Below are positions 12,237-25,200 of a DNA stretch of 64,000 nt, one piece after another. Location of the stretch: NCBI GenBank assembly GCA_027603945.1, contig JADIIU010000016.1:108093-172092 (forward strand), in the 5' to 3' direction. This stretch comes from Terramyces sp. JEL0728. Taxonomy: Eukaryota; Chytridiomycota; Chytridiomycetes; Rhizophydiales; Terramycetaceae. The position numbers and the translations under genes are program-made. The notes beneath the pieces are model-generated. The model searched no databases, had not been told where the DNA came from, and saw only the letters and a list, made by a program, of their open reading frames with translations. Each line of letters begins with the position of its first letter. The stretch's first letter is position 1.

Positions 12237-12855
12237 ATGAACTCGAAAATTTTACTAGTATTTGATTTGAATGGCACGATAATAACAAGACTGAATTCAA
12301 AAGAATATAAGGAACTCAAGAATATAATTAAACGAAATCCAGATTTTTCGTCAAATAAAATGAAGGTATTCATCAGACCGCATTGGAATCAATTTCTAGA
12401 GACTTTAATGAACGCTCCGCAGTATTCAGTAGCAGTATGGACTTCAGCTCAGCCAAAGAATGCAGTAGCACTGACCGAAAAGATATTTGGAAAACATACA
12501 AACCAGCTTGAATTCATTCTGGACCGTTCACATTGCGAAGATGCCCCAATGGGAATTAAAGTAGATACAGCTGTAAAAAATCTTGATGTAATTTATAAAA
12601 GTGATTTATCGAGAGGGAAATGGAATGAGGTAACTGTTTCTAATGAAGACCAATACACTTCTGATTGATGATACGAGGTCCAAAGCAAAGAAACAGCCAG
12701 ATAATTTGCTTGAAATACCTACATTCGATGTCGCTGTAGCCGATGTTGATAATTATCTTCCCGTGCTGGAAAAATGGCTGCTTAATGTTGAACTTGGTGA
12801 TGCGAGGCAAATGGTTAAAAACCCTCCATTCAAGCTGATATCTGACCAGCAGTAG
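12237..12855 (+). CDS. NLI/FCP1-type HAD phosphatase-like protein
   Basis: A 199-residue protein with one 19-nt intron (12630-12648). Without splicing the frame ends at QYTSD; with it the frame reads KWNETNTLLIDDTRSKAKKQ. HAD/CTD-phosphatase landmarks are VFDLNGTII (motif I), VAVWTSAQPKNAVAL (motif II region) and LLIDDTRSKA (motif III). Motif I is D-L-N-G-T, so the second Asp of DxDxT, the general acid, is Asn. Activity may therefore be reduced or altered. The ATG lies 29 nt from the divergent ATG of the TPR gene. Confidence 0.75.
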
Positions 12856-13553
12856 GACTGCATACATTTCATAAATATAGCTGCATGGAAACCCCAATGA
12901 TTTCGTCTGCTTTCGTAATTCCATCTTTTTCTATCTGTGATGCAGATAAATAGTTTGGAGTGCTCTTTTCCTAATTCAAGCTCCTGCTTTATCAATTTGG
13001 CTAGAATAACACTCGGAATTGAATGAGGGACAAACAGTTCCAAGACTTTCTTAGCTGAGTAATATCTAGGGAATCGCTCCTATTCAACTTTAAAATAATA
13101 AATTTAGGAATAATTGTGGCAATTTATTAGGGTGTATATACTGGTAAATATTCATTCGCATAAGGGGGAGGTTGGGATTTCTCTTGGTGGTAAACTGCAA
13201 TTCCTGCCTGAAGCAGTACTACCACCGAACATAGCTTTCCTGCGAATGCTATTATCTACAGTCAATGCTGGCTTACCGTTAGAGCGGAGTCTAGATCTAC
13301 CATTAGGGAAACTTGAAAAGCCAAAATATGCTCTTTTGTGCCCAAAAAATGGCCGAGTGAGGAACCTTAATATAAGAGTGTCTCTAAAGTTATTAATATA
13401 GAATTATGGACAACTTGAGCACTCGCTAGCAGCCAGAAATATCGAAATAATTATCCAACATTTTGCCAGCTGTAATACAGATTTGGATTACTCGTCTTGG
13501 AATAATCTATATCTGGAGCCGATAAAAACAAATTCAAACACATGGAAATGGTT
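12856..13553. other. 698-bp stretch with no confident gene
   Basis: The plus strand has an ORF at 13114-13401 (LLSTVNAGLPLERSLDLPLG) that I cannot assign. The minus strand has protein-like pieces at about 12,860-13,080: YYSAKKVLELFVPHSIPSV, then, in another frame after a TTGAATTAG, EKDGITKADEIIGVSMQLYL. No GT-AG pair of the usual size joins them, so this may be a decayed gene or one with a non-canonical junction. Confidence 0.4.
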
Positions 13554-13815
13554 TTATTGATATTCTGGCGGGCTTTTGCTGGTATTTTCGTAATCAGGCA
13601 AATCCCCAACACATTTTTCTCCTGGTATATACTGCGGCAAAGGCTCAGACTTTGCAGCAGCAATAGATTCAATATCAACCCGCTCCTGACTCTCTTTTTT
13701 TGTATTTAGTTGTTGGAAGCAGTCGACTACTACTATGGCTGCCAAGAACAGGATGAATATTCCAGAAATCTACAGTTAAAAGTTTAGCTACGATAATGGT
13801 TGTTTCCATGTCCAT
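13554..13815 (-). CDS. Small single-pass membrane protein with C-terminal PPxY motif (Rcr1/2-like adaptor?)
   Basis: A 79-residue protein with a 22-nt intron near its 5' end. Spliced, it has a short N-terminus (MDMETTI), one strong membrane helix (ISGIFILFLAAIVVV) and a cytosolic tail with LPQY and a terminal SPPEYQ. PPxY motifs recruit the WW domains of Rsp5/Nedd4 ubiquitin ligases. A tiny type of membrane adaptor with PY motifs is typical of fungal Rcr1/Rcr2 proteins, which steer plasma-membrane proteins to degradation. That function is inference from architecture only. The stop lies in CAATAAAA. Confidence 0.65.
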
Positions 13816-14127
13816 TTTCTTCTATTTTCTATAAACGATGCTCGATGACTGTCTTTGCTATTTATATTTTCATGAAACGATGATATTGGGCTCATTGCCA
13901 AATATGTACATAATCAACTTTCCCAGACCTTAAAGGCGAGGCTTTTAATCCGGGAAGGCTTGAATGTGATTCGATATTTATGCTGTTGAGCATAATTCAG
14001 GTTTTGACAAGGATTAGGATAGACCACCTCTCTTCAATGACACACCGCGGGATCAAAGAGTTTGAATATTTTGCAAGCAGTAAGGTTTCAAAGTTACGAT
14101 TGCACAGAACTTTGAAAATTTTGGGGA
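13816..14127. promoter_or_regulatory. Divergent intergenic region upstream of the PPxY gene and tafazzin
   Basis: About 312 bp between two divergent starts. Just before the tafazzin ATG lies CTTTGAAAATTTTGG, similar to A/T motifs before other housekeeping genes here. A short inverted repeat (TATGCT...AGCATA) sits near 13,978. I see no coding sequence with family similarity. Confidence 0.4.
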
Positions 14128-14924
14128 ATGATCCCGCCTATGGTTCCAATATCCAACTTGGAAAAGAAATTGTTCCTGGGATTCAGTGGAATGACTTGCA
14201 AGCTACTTTTAAATACATTCATCAACTATAAAGTCTATAATTTGCACATATTGCAGGACACAATACGGAGCAACAATGCTCTAATTACAGTATTCAATCA
14301 CGACTCCACAATTGACGATCCACTATTATTTGGTTATAGCAATCTTACAGGTAGGAATGTTGGATAACGATTTGTTGCTTGATACCGACAGGTTGAGATG
14401 GACACTTTGTGCACAGGAAATTTGCTACAAGAATAGATTCTTGAATTGGCTGTTCTCTGCAGGACAAGGAATCCCTATCATACGGTAATTATAGTATAAT
14501 TTAGTGGGAATGGTATCCATCAGCCTGGAGTTGATATGGCAATTGAAGTACTGAATAGCAATGGCTGGATACATTTATTTCCAGAAGCAAAGATCAACAA
14601 CAATCCGGAAGAAATGCTTCCATTCAAATGGGGCATTGCCAGGTAAGTTTCTTGCTCACCAGATTAATAAGGGAAGCGCAAAACCCCCCAAAAGTAATCC
14701 CAGTGTTCCATAAAGGTATGGCAAACATCCTGCCACCTCTAGAGTATCGAAAAGGTCCGCATTTGTTCAAGGACTTGCATGTTATCGTTGGAAATCCTAT
14801 AGAATATTCTGTCGATTACAGCACAGGCCTTGACGAAGAGAAATCGAGGATTGAAATCACTTTTAAAATCGAGACTGAGATGAGAAAGTTACAATCCGAG
14901 TTAACTCAAATCACTAATAAATAA
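14128..14924 (+). CDS. TAZ1: Tafazzin-type cardiolipin transacylase
   Basis: A monolysocardiolipin acyltransferase that remodels cardiolipin in mitochondrial membranes; 244 residues. Introns are 14333-14354 (22), 14485-14504 (20) and 14643-14662 (20). The spliced protein shows the acyltransferase HX4D motif (FNHDSTIDDPLLFGML), then RWTLCAQEICYKN, IIRGNGIHQPGVDMAIEVL, WIHLFPEAKINNNPEEMLPF and WGIARLIREA. The order and wording match tafazzins. The start ATG precedes ISNLEKKLFLGFSGMTC. It is short compared with yeast Taz1 (about 380 residues). The AATAAA overlaps the stop. Confidence 0.9.
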
Positions 14925-15081
14925 TGCCACTGTACCTGTGATTTAATTGACAGGAAATCAAGATCATTGCAACTGGGTTTGCTACACTCAAAATCTGGCA
15001 TATTCATCCAAGATGGATGTTCTTTCTGATACGTTTCATTGACCACCAATGTGTCAAGCCCCAAACAAAATGTGGCAAAGA

Positions 15082-15088
15082 TATAAAT
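15082..15088 (+). promoter_or_regulatory. TATA-like box before the SNAP-25 homologue
   Basis: TATAAAT about 33 nt upstream of the start codon. This spacing would leave a 5' leader of only a few nucleotides if transcription starts about 30 nt downstream. Confidence 0.45.
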
Positions 15089-15120
15089 TTAAAAGAATTT
15101 TGAAAAATAGTTGCTTGTAA

Positions 15121-15915
15121 ATGTCGTACCGTCAATCCCAGCGAGATACAAAAAGTCCTCCGGCCAACAAATGGGCTGCCGCTGCTCAAGCTGCTGAAAG
15201 AGGTGGTGAAACTGCTTGGCAAGAAGAAGATAAAATGAACAACATGGAATATCTCCAACAGGAAACTAAAAGAGTACAAGGCGAATCTGTAAATTCAACT
15301 CGCCGTGCTCTTCGAAGATTGAATGAAGCTCAGGCTGTCGGAGAACAAAATCTGGTCATGCTCAACAGTCAATCAGGTATATAGCTATTAACAACAGAGC
15401 AATTCAATCGTATGGAACGCAGATTGGACGAAGCAAATGCCAATGCCAAAGCTGTAGATGCAAAAGTTGACCATTTGACCTCATTGAACAAATGGTTCTT
15501 TTTGCCATCGTTCGGAGGAAAGAAAGCTGCCAAAAAGGAAGAAGAGCTTCGCCAGCAAAAAGAAGCTGAGCAATTCAAATCAAAATATGCAAAAGAACGT
15601 GACCAGGAATGGAATTCTCGCAGTGAACGCCAAGCTCGTCAACAAGAGCAGTTTTCTCGTTCAAACGGGCCTCGCTCATACTACACTACCCCGGAAGGAA
15701 TGGAAAGAGATGTCCACGAAGAAGAAATCGACGGCAACTTGAATCAAATATCTAGTGGTTTATCCAGACTAAAGATGATGGGAATGGCAATGGGCGATGA
15801 AATGGATTCTCAAGATAAACAATTGAGAAGATTGCAACAGTCTACTGACAATGCACAGACCAAAGTCAATAGGCTTAATAACAAGATGGAAAATTTGAAA
15901 GATAGGAAAAGATAA
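15121..15915 (+). CDS. SEC9: SNAP-25/Sec9-like Qbc-SNARE
   Basis: A plasma-membrane Qbc-SNARE for exocytosis; 257 residues, one 21-nt intron (15377-15397). The Qb helix runs roughly from QQETKRVQGESVNSTRRALR to VDAKVDHLTSLNKWFF. A linker rich in K/E/Q follows. The Qc helix is EIDGNLNQISSGLSRLKMMG, then AMGDEMDSQDKQLRRLQQST, with glutamine at the central layer. There is no cysteine cluster in the linker, so membrane attachment is by partner binding, as in yeast Sec9. The stop is followed by TAATAAA. Confidence 0.9.
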
Positions 15916-16225
15916 TAAATATCTGTATAATTACGTCCTTAATGTGATTTGGGTTGATGTGCAATTGTGCGTCAACATGCAGCCTGGTGCGACTCCCATT
16001 CACCATGCAGCAATCGCCGGAACTTCGGGTATCCGCCAGCATGCCGTTGACTAAAGACAGCATCCTAGACGATAGTCACCGCTTAATAGTAACGGGTTTC
16101 AATAAGAGTAAGGAAGCATTGACTCTATCCGTTTTTTATCTAGAATTTTCGTTGAATGCCAAAACCATGTCCCACACTTTTACGTCAGGTGCTTACAGAA
16201 ATTAAAAAAATCTTTGAGAATCTAA

Positions 16226-19104
16226 ATGTGCTGCATGGGAGGAGCAACTGGATCATCAACGGAAAGAGAAATTCTACCAAATTACGTCAAACCAACTCAT
16301 TATAACGTTACAATTGTCCCTGGCTTGGAGACTTTGAAATTTACTGGCCAAGTTTCAGTCAGTTTAGATGTTTTGGAAACCACAAAAACCATCGTCACTA
16401 ACGCAAATGAGCTTGAAGTTTTATCTGCTTCGGTTGTAGTTTTCAGAGTAGCTGATGGCGGTTTGGACCGTGTGAATCACTGGCCTAAAGATCCAACTAC
16501 TCATCGTGCAACCCAAGATGCTGCTTCAATCACGCTTCAAAAAGCAGCAGAAACAGTTACTTTGGAATTCAAGGAAGAAATCCCAGCTGGTTCTAAAATA
16601 ATTTTACACATGTCATTTGTTGGTATCCACAATGATCAAATGGCAGGTTTCTACCGTTCTGGGTACACTGACCAAGAAGGTAACAAGAAATGGCTGGTAG
16701 TTACTCAATTCGAAGCTACAGATTGCAGAAGATGTTTCCCATCCTGGGATGAAGTATTATATATTTAATTTAGCCAAATCTGAAAGCTACTTTTGACATC
16801 ACCTTGTGCGTGCCAAAAGATAGAACCGCTCTTTCAAACATGCAAGCCATTTCCGAAACCGACGTTCAAATCGGCGACAAGACTTTGAAATCTGTTAAAT
16901 TTGCTACTACTCCAGTAATGTCGACATATTTAGTCGCCATGTGTGTTGGTGAATTTGACTATGTCGAAGCTGTTGCAAATCCAGTTAAGCCAACTAATGC
17001 GCAATCCATTAATTGCAGAGTATACACTCTTAAAGGGCAAAAGGAAATGGGTAAATTTGGATTGGGAGTTGCAACCAAAACTTTGGAATTCTTTTCTTCC
17101 TACTTTGATGTTGCCTATCCACTTCCAAAGATGGATGTAACTATATTTAATTCTAGATGGTTGCTATTCCAGATTTCGCAGCTGGTGCTATGGAAAACTG
17201 GGGTCTTGTTACCTACCGTGAATCTGCGCTTTTGTACGACTCTGTAAAGAGTAGTGCAAAGGCAAAAGAAAGAGTCGCCTATGTTGTTGGGCATGAACTT
17301 GCTCACCAATGGTAATTTTGATTAATATAGGTTTGGAAACTTGGTGACTATGGATTGGTGGAGCGAACTCTGGCTCAATGAAGGGTTTGCAACCTTTGTC
17401 GGCTGGTTGGCTGTTGACCACATTTTCCCTGAATGGAATGTCTTTACATCTTTCTTGATCAACGATTATAACCGGGGCGTTATTTTGGACAGTATGCGTT
17501 CCAGTCACCCTATCGAAGTCGAAGTCAAGAGTCCTTCAGAAGTTTCACAAATTTTTGATGCAATCTCATACTGCAAGGGTGCTTCTGTCATCAGAATGTT
17601 GAACTCTTTCCTGGGATCTCAAAATTTCGCAAAGGGTGTTACTGCATACTTGAAGAAGCACACCTTTGGAAATGCTAGAACTGTTGATCTTTGGGCTGCC
17701 CTTGGATCTGTTGCCGGAAAAGACGTTGCAACTATGATGTACTCCTGGACCAGAGATATGGGGTATCCAGTTGTTTCAGTTGATGGCGAATCATACAATG
17801 AAGCAACAAAAGAATTGACCTTGCAACTCTCCCAGACTAGATTTTTGGCCTCTGGTGATTTAACCGCTGCAGAGGAATCCACTACCCCAGTTTGGCAAAT
17901 CCCAATTACAGTCATTACCGACTCAAACACCACCACTCACTTGTTCAAGGAAAAGAATGGCGCTATTACTTTCCCATTCAACAAGTCTGATTCTAGCTTC
18001 TTCAAACTCAATGCTGGAGTTAATGGATTCTACAGAATCAAATACACTCCACAGCAATTGAAGAATTTGGGAGGTGCTATAGAAAAGGATATTACTGCAT
18101 TCTCCACCTCTGACCGTATTGGGATTATTTCAGATGCATTCTCTCTCGCCAAAGCTGGCCTGAGTACCACTTCTGAAGCTTTAGGTTTGTTGCAAGCCTT
18201 TAAACATGAAGAAGACCAAATGGTATTGGAATTGATCAACTCTTGTATCACACAAATCAAACAAGCATGGTTCAAAGACGAAAAGGTTATTGATGCATTG
18301 GGCAAACTCAAATTATCCGTCTTTGAAAGTAAGATTGCAGCCGTAGGATTCGAATATCCCGAAGGCGAAGATCAATTAGCTGTCCTCAAGAGAAATCTGG
18401 TTATTCAAGCAGCAGCCGACACCAAACACCAAGGGTAGATCAATATTAATCGTAGAACTGTTACAGAATTGAAGGGCCGTTTCGATAGATTCATTGCCGG
18501 TGACAAGAATGCTTTCCACGCCAATTTGAGAACCCCAGTCTTTACTTCTGTTTTGGCCCACTCCACCTCGCCAGAAGATCACTTTAAAGCGATTTTCAAC
18601 TTGTACAAGAATGGCGAAAACATTGATGAAAAGATGGCTGCGTTGTCCTCTGTTGGAGCAACAGGTGATTTCGAGCTTGCAAAGAAATTGCTTGCAAATG
18701 TCCTTGATAACTCTGTGATCAAAATGCAAGACTGTCCTTATCCAGTTGCTTCCCTGGCTACTTTCTATCCAAGAAAGTCTGAAATTTTCGAATATTTGTG
18801 GCAATGGCTTACTGCCAACTGGCCTGAACTTCACTCTAAATTAGCTCCTACCTTGGCTCTATTGGGAAATGTCTTGTCCAGCTCGATTAACTTTGATGAT
18901 GAAGAATTCCTTACTAAAGTTGAAAACTGGGCAAACGGTGAGGGTTTGTCTCCAGCAGCTAAAGAAGAACGTGTCAAACAGGTATCTATCTGCAAGAGAG
19001 CTTTCGATCAGAAACTTGAAGCCCTTCGCGGTAACGCAAAATGGACCGCCAGAGAAGGATCAAATGTTGCAAACTGGTTAGTATTGAATGGATTCTCTCA
19101 ATAG
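16226..19104 (+). CDS. M1 family zinc aminopeptidase (puromycin-sensitive/Ape2-like)
   Basis: A zinc metallo-aminopeptidase of 932 residues that trims N-terminal residues from peptides. Introns are 16754-16773 (20), 17137-17156 (20), 17312-17330 (19) and 18435-18455 (21). The N-terminal domain reads [27 protein letters not shown] follows the second intron. The zinc site is HELAHQW, split by the 19-nt intron, with the third ligand in [10 protein letters not shown]. The C-terminal ERAP1-like helical domain is complete. Size and motifs match cytosolic puromycin-sensitive aminopeptidases. No signal peptide is seen; [11 protein letters not shown] is the N-terminus. Confidence 0.95.
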
Positions 19105-19152
19105 AGCGTTTTTTAATTTGCATTTATTACAGCCAATCATTGATTATCTCGG

Positions 19153-19269
19153 TCACGACTGATCAAGCTCTTTAAAAGTTTTCTTTTCTTCATACATCCA
19201 CTGGTCCTCTTTTAACTTTTTCACCAGCTTCTCTAATTCTTTGTGGGTCATTTGATATTCCTTTTGCAT
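19153..19269 (-). CDS. 38-residue charged small protein (candidate)
   Basis: An ATG-started ORF of 38 codons, MQKEYQMTHKELEKLVKKLK and on, ending FKELDQS. It is predicted to be one long charged helix. Its ATG lies 28 nt from the BRR2 ATG in a divergent arrangement, the same geometry as two other pairs in this window, which supports it as a gene. I do not recognise a family. It could also be a chance ORF in the BRR2 promoter. Confidence 0.45.
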   Translation of the reverse strand: MQKEYQMTHKELEKLVKKLKEDQWMYEEKKTFKELDQS

Positions 19270-19297
19270 CTTTGTTTAGAAAATATTTTTTGATCTC

Positions 19298-22200
19298 ATG
19301 CCTGAAGAAAAACAAAAGGTAGATTATTCCTATAAAGGGAATGCCAACCAAGTGCTTCAAGCAGATCGCAGGTTCATCACAAAAAGGGACAACGAACATA
19401 CAGGCGAAGCAGAGTCGTTGTATGGGAAAGTTGATTTCAAAAAGATGGGGGATAGGGCACATGTAGAAACCAAACCAAAGCGCAAAGCTCCAACGCAAAA
19501 GAAAGCACCTACACACAAAAAGAAAAAGTCGCAGTACATTTCAGTTCTTGATGCAACTGATAATTATGTTGGATACGAACCAAAAACCCAAAAAACAATC
19601 GAAGCGTTTGAATTAATCCTTGTGTTTTTGTCTCGCTATTTGGGAGATGTATCGGAAGATGTCTTGAAATCTGCAGCGGATTTAGTATTGGAAAAACTAA
19701 AGGTGATATTTGTTAATGGTAGGAAGAGAACATCAAAGATTTTGATCGCCAGAAGGAAATAGAAAAGATTTTAGCAACTTCTTTGCCCTCAGATCAATTT
19801 GCACAGTTGATTAATTTGGGGAAAAAGATTACCGATTACGGAAACGACCAACAGGAATTGGAACTAGACGAAGAAGCTGTTGCTGTCAACTTTGAAGAAG
19901 AGGAAGAAGAAAGTGAAGAATATGAAGTAGAGGACGAGTCAGAGGAAGAAGGCGACGAAGCTGATGCCACAACCATTTTAAAGAGCAAGGAAGTCGAAGA
20001 AGAGAATGAAAGCGACAGAGAAGATGATTTCACGGCAATTATTAAAGCGTCGGAAGAAACACAGAAAAATGCTCAAATTAATCCTTCAGAAATCGATGCC
20101 TTCTGGGTACAGAAAGCTGTTGGAACTTACTATCCGGATGCAATGACTGCCCAATCAAAAGCAGAAGAAGCATTACAAATTCTCGGATCTAGTTCAACTG
20201 ATATGCAGCTGGAAAATGATTTACAGGAACTTTTTGATTTTGAGCACTTTGATTTGGTCAAGACCCTGACGGTAAACAAGGATGCAATTGTCTGGTGCAC
20301 AAAAATGAAGCGGGCTGAAAACAGGGAAGAGGCATTAGCAATTGAACAGGAAATCAGAGATGCAGGGTTAAGCTGGATTTTAAGTGGGCTTGCAAAGGAA
20401 GATGCTGAAATGCAAGTAGATAGGAAAGTTGAAAAAACTGCTCCAACTGCTACTGCCCAGCCAAAACAACAAGTAGATTTACAAGCTTTAGCGTTTGAAC
20501 AAGGCGGCCATTTCATGTCAAATAAGAAAGTCAAGTTGCCAGAAGGTAGTTTCAAAAGAAGCAAGCCAGGATACGAAGAAATCCATATTCCACCTCCAAA
20601 AGCTAAACCAATGAAAACTGGGGAGAAATTGATCCCTGTTTCTTCGTTACCTGCATGGGCAAGAGATGGTAAATTCTTTTAATCGTAGGTTTCAATAACA
20701 AGAGCTTAAACAGAATTCAAAGTGCAGTATATCCAACCGCGTTTGGAAGTGATGAGAATATGCTATTGTGTGCTCCTACAGGTGCTGGTAAAACCAATTG
20801 CGCAATGCTCACTATTTTGCGTGAAATTGGAAAACACCGCAGAGCAGATGGAGAATACAGCCTTGATGAATTTAAAATTGTTTATGTAGCTCCAATGAAA
20901 GCTTTGGTTGCAGAAATGGTCGGGAATTTCAAGACCAGACTGGATTCTTACGGAATTACTGTCGCTGAATTGACTGGGGATAGACAACTTACCAAAGAGC
21001 AAATCGCCCAGACCCAGATTATTGTTACCACTCCTGAAAAGTGGGATATCATTACCAGAAAAGCCTCCGATCGCTCATATACCAAGCTAGTTCGATTAAT
21101 TATTATTGATGAAATCCACCTGCTTCATGATGGAAGGGGTCCGGTTTTGGAATCGATTATTGCGAGAACTATACGTCAAATTGAAGAATCACAGGCTCTT
21201 ATCCGCATTGTCGGCTTATCTGCAACTTTACCCAACTACAAAGATGTTGCGTCGTTTATGCGTGTAAACATGGACACTGGGCTTTTCTTCTTTGACGGCT
21301 CCTTTAGACCATGCCCACTGAAACAGCAATATATTGGAATTACGGAAAAGAAGGCGATCAAACGACTGCAAATGATGAACGAAATTGTTTATGAAAAACT
21401 GCTGGAAGAGTTGACAAAGAACCAAGATAACCAAATTATGGTATTCTGCCACTCCAGAAAAGAAACAGCAAAGACTGCCAAAGCAATCAGAGATCTAGCC
21501 ATCGAAAATGACACTTTAGGGCAAATTCTGCGCCAAGATGCAGCAAGTAGAGAAATCCTGCAATCTGAAGCAGCGTCTGTCAAAAATGAAGACCTGAAAG
21601 AGCTGTTGCCTTATGGGTTTGCTATCCACCACGCTGGTATGGTTAGATCAGATAGGACTTTGGTGGAAAACTTGTATGGAGACCGCCATATTCCTGTGCT
21701 TGTTTCAACAGCTACTCTTGCTTGGGGTGTCAACTTGCCTGCGCACACGGTTATCATTAAAGGAACTCAAGTGTATAATCCAGAACAGGGAAGATGGATG
21801 GAACTATCGTCGCAGGATATGCTCCAGATGTTGGGGCGGGCTGGCAGACCCCAATTCGACACTTTTGGCGAAGGTATTATTATCACAACCCACAATGAGC
21901 TTCAATACTATTTATCATTACTAAATGAACAACTTCCAATTGAAAGTCAAATGATTAGCCAGCTGCCCGACATGTTGAATGCCGAAGTGGTCATGGGCAA
22001 TGTTAGAAATCGCCAGGAAGCTGTTGATTGGCTTGGATACACTTATCTGTATATCCGAATGCTTAAAAATGGAAGCTTGTACGGGGTTACATTTGAAGAT
22101 GCAGAAGACGATGGATTTCTGGTTCAGAAACGCGTCGACTTTATTCATGCGGCTGCGAATGTCCTCGATAAATGCAATTTGATCAAGTATGATCGCAAGA

Positions 22201-25200
22201 CTGGAAGGTTTCAGGGAACCGAGCTTGGAAGAATTTCGTCGTTCTACTACATTGGAAATACTAGTATGGCCACTTACAACCAGCATTTGAAACCTACAAT
22301 GACACTGATTGATTTATTCCGAGTATTTGCCCTGTCTAACGAGTTCAAGCTGTTGCCAGTCAGACAAGACGAAAAAGTGGAATTGGGAAAACTGTTGGAA
22401 AGAGTTCCTATTCCAATCAAAGAGGGGATTGATGAACCTACCGCCAAAGTTAATGTGTTACTGCAAGCCTACATTTCCCAACTGAAATTGGAAGGGTTTG
22501 CACTAATGAGTGATATGGTATACGTTACTCAAAGTGCCTCCCGTATCTTGCGTGCAATTTTCGAAGTTTGTCTACGAAGAGGCTGGGCACAGGTTGCCAG
22601 AAAAGCATTGGATTTGTGCAAAATGGTGGATCGACGAAGTTGGCTCTCAATGAGTCCTCTACGACAGTTCAAGAAATTCCCGATGGAAGTCATCAAGAAG
22701 CTCGAACGTAAAGATATTGCCTGGGAAAGATATCAGGACCTCAACGCTCAAGAGCTAGGGGAACTGGTTGGTATGCCAAAGAGCGGCAAAACAATCTATC
22801 AATATGTGCATCAATTCCCAAGATTAGAGATAACACCATATGTTCAACCAATTACCCGCTCAATGCTGAAAATTGAAATTGATATTTCACCAAAGTTTGA
22901 ATACAATGACGAAGTTCATGGGGGTGCAGAAACATTTTACGTGTTTGTTGAAGATGTTGATTCAGAAGTCATACTATACCACGACACTTTCGTACTGAAA
23001 AGTAGATACAGCAGTGATGACCACACTATGTCTTTCACAGTGCCATTGTATGAACCAATGCCTCCAAATTACTTTATCAGCGTAATCAGTGACAGATGGC
23101 TGCACGTCGAAACCAGAGTTCCTGTGATTCTAAAGAATTTGATTTTGCCGGAAAAATACCCTCCGCATACCGAACTTTTGGACCTTTTGCCGCTTCCAGT
23201 TTCGTCATTACGCAACATTGAATATGAGTCCATTTACAGAGAGTTTGAAAAGTTCAATGGAATTCAAACTCAGGTTTTTAACTCTGTGTATGGTCTTGAT
23301 GAAAATGTACTTATTTGTGCGCCAGTCGGATCTGGAAAGGTAATATTTAATTAAATGTAGACTGTGTGCGCCGAATTCGCGCTGTTGAGATTATGGTCAC
23401 AGAACCCAAAAGCAAGATGTGTTTTCCTTGCAGCAATGGAACAAGTGGTTGAAACAAAACTTGCCCAGTGGAAGAGAAGGTTTGGTGGAATATTAGGGGG
23501 TAAGGAAATCGTAGCTCTCACTGGTGAAAGCGCAGCTGATTTGAAGCTTTTGGAGCTTGGCGATGTCATATTTGCAACTCCCGAACAATGGGACGCTCTT
23601 TCTAGAAGATGGACTCAAAGAAAGAATGTGCAAACCGTCGGGCTTTTCATCGTAGATGATATTCACTTGATTGGCGGAGAAATGGGACCTACTATTGAAA
23701 TTGTTGTTTCACGAATGAGATACATTAGCGCTCAAACCGGAAACAAGATCAGAATTGTCGCTTTAGGATCCTCATTGGCCAATGCCAGGGATGTGGGAGA
23801 ATGGATTGGCTCAATCCCATCCACCACTTTTAACTTTCACCCAATCGTCAGACCAGTTCCTTTGGAAATTACAATTCAAGGATATAACATCTCGCACTTT
23901 GCTTCATTGATGTTGGCCATGTCCAAGCCAACTTATCATGCCATCAACACACTTGCGCCGAAAGAGCCGACAATAGTATTTGTTCCTAGTAGAAAACAAA
24001 CCAGACTCACTGCCCTTGAGTTATTGACATTTGCTGTAGCATCTGGCAACAAGGACAGATTTTTGCATTGCTCCCTTGAAGATCTGCAACCATTCTTGGA
24101 AAACTTCAACGATAAGGTTTTAGCTGAAGGTGTCAAATCCGGTATCGCGTACTATCACGAAGGGCTCACCAGAAGCGACAAACGTTTGGTAGCTACTCTG
24201 TTTAGCAAGAATGCTATCCAAGTAGTTATTGCTACAAGAGAATCTGTATGGGGACTGGAGATTCAGGCAAAATTGGTTGTGATTATGGGCAGCCAGTATT
24301 ATGAAGGAAAAGAACATAGATATATCGATTATCCTGTCACTGATATGCTGCAGATGATGGGACGGGCAACCAAAACGATTGGAGGGGATGTAGCAAAATG
24401 TGTTTTAATGTGTACCACAATCAAGAAAGATTTTTACAAAAAATTCTTGAACGAAGCACTCCCAGTTGAATCGTACTTGAACCACTTTTTGCACGATCAC
24501 TTTAATGCGGAAATTGTAACAAAAACGATTGAATCTAAACAAGAAGCAGTGGAGTACTTGACGTGGACTTTCTTCTACCGTAGAATGACTCTGAATCCAA
24601 ACTTTTATGTAAGAATTGCTTAACAATAGGATATGCAAGGTGTTACTCATCGCCATATGTCAGACCATCTTTCAGAATTGGTGGAGCAGACAATGGAAGA
24701 TTTGGTACAGAACAAATGCATCATAGCTTCAGATGAATCAGTATCCCCTTCGAATTTGGGGATGATTGCCGCATATTATTATATCAACTACAGAACCATT
24801 CAAGCATTCTCATTATCCCTCAAATCAAGAACTAAATTGCAAACTTTGCTCGAAATTATTACTGGAGCGATTGAATTCGAGCACGTTCCTATTCGTCACC
24901 ACGAAGAAGATATTTTGGTTAAAATTTACGAAAGATTACCAAGAAGAGCTGCAGAACCCAACTTTAATGATCCGCACTTCAAAGCAAGTTTGCTGTTACA
25001 AGCCCATTTCTCCAGGTTCCAATTACCATCGGATTTGGAGTCTGATCAAAAAGAGATTTTGAAAAAGGTTGTCCGTATCATTCAAGCGTGTGTGGATGTT
25101 ATTTCTTCCAACGGATGGCTAGGTCCTGCTCTGGCTGCTATGGAACTATGCCAAATGTGTGTGCAGGGCATCTGGGATAAGGATTCGCCACTCAAGCAAA

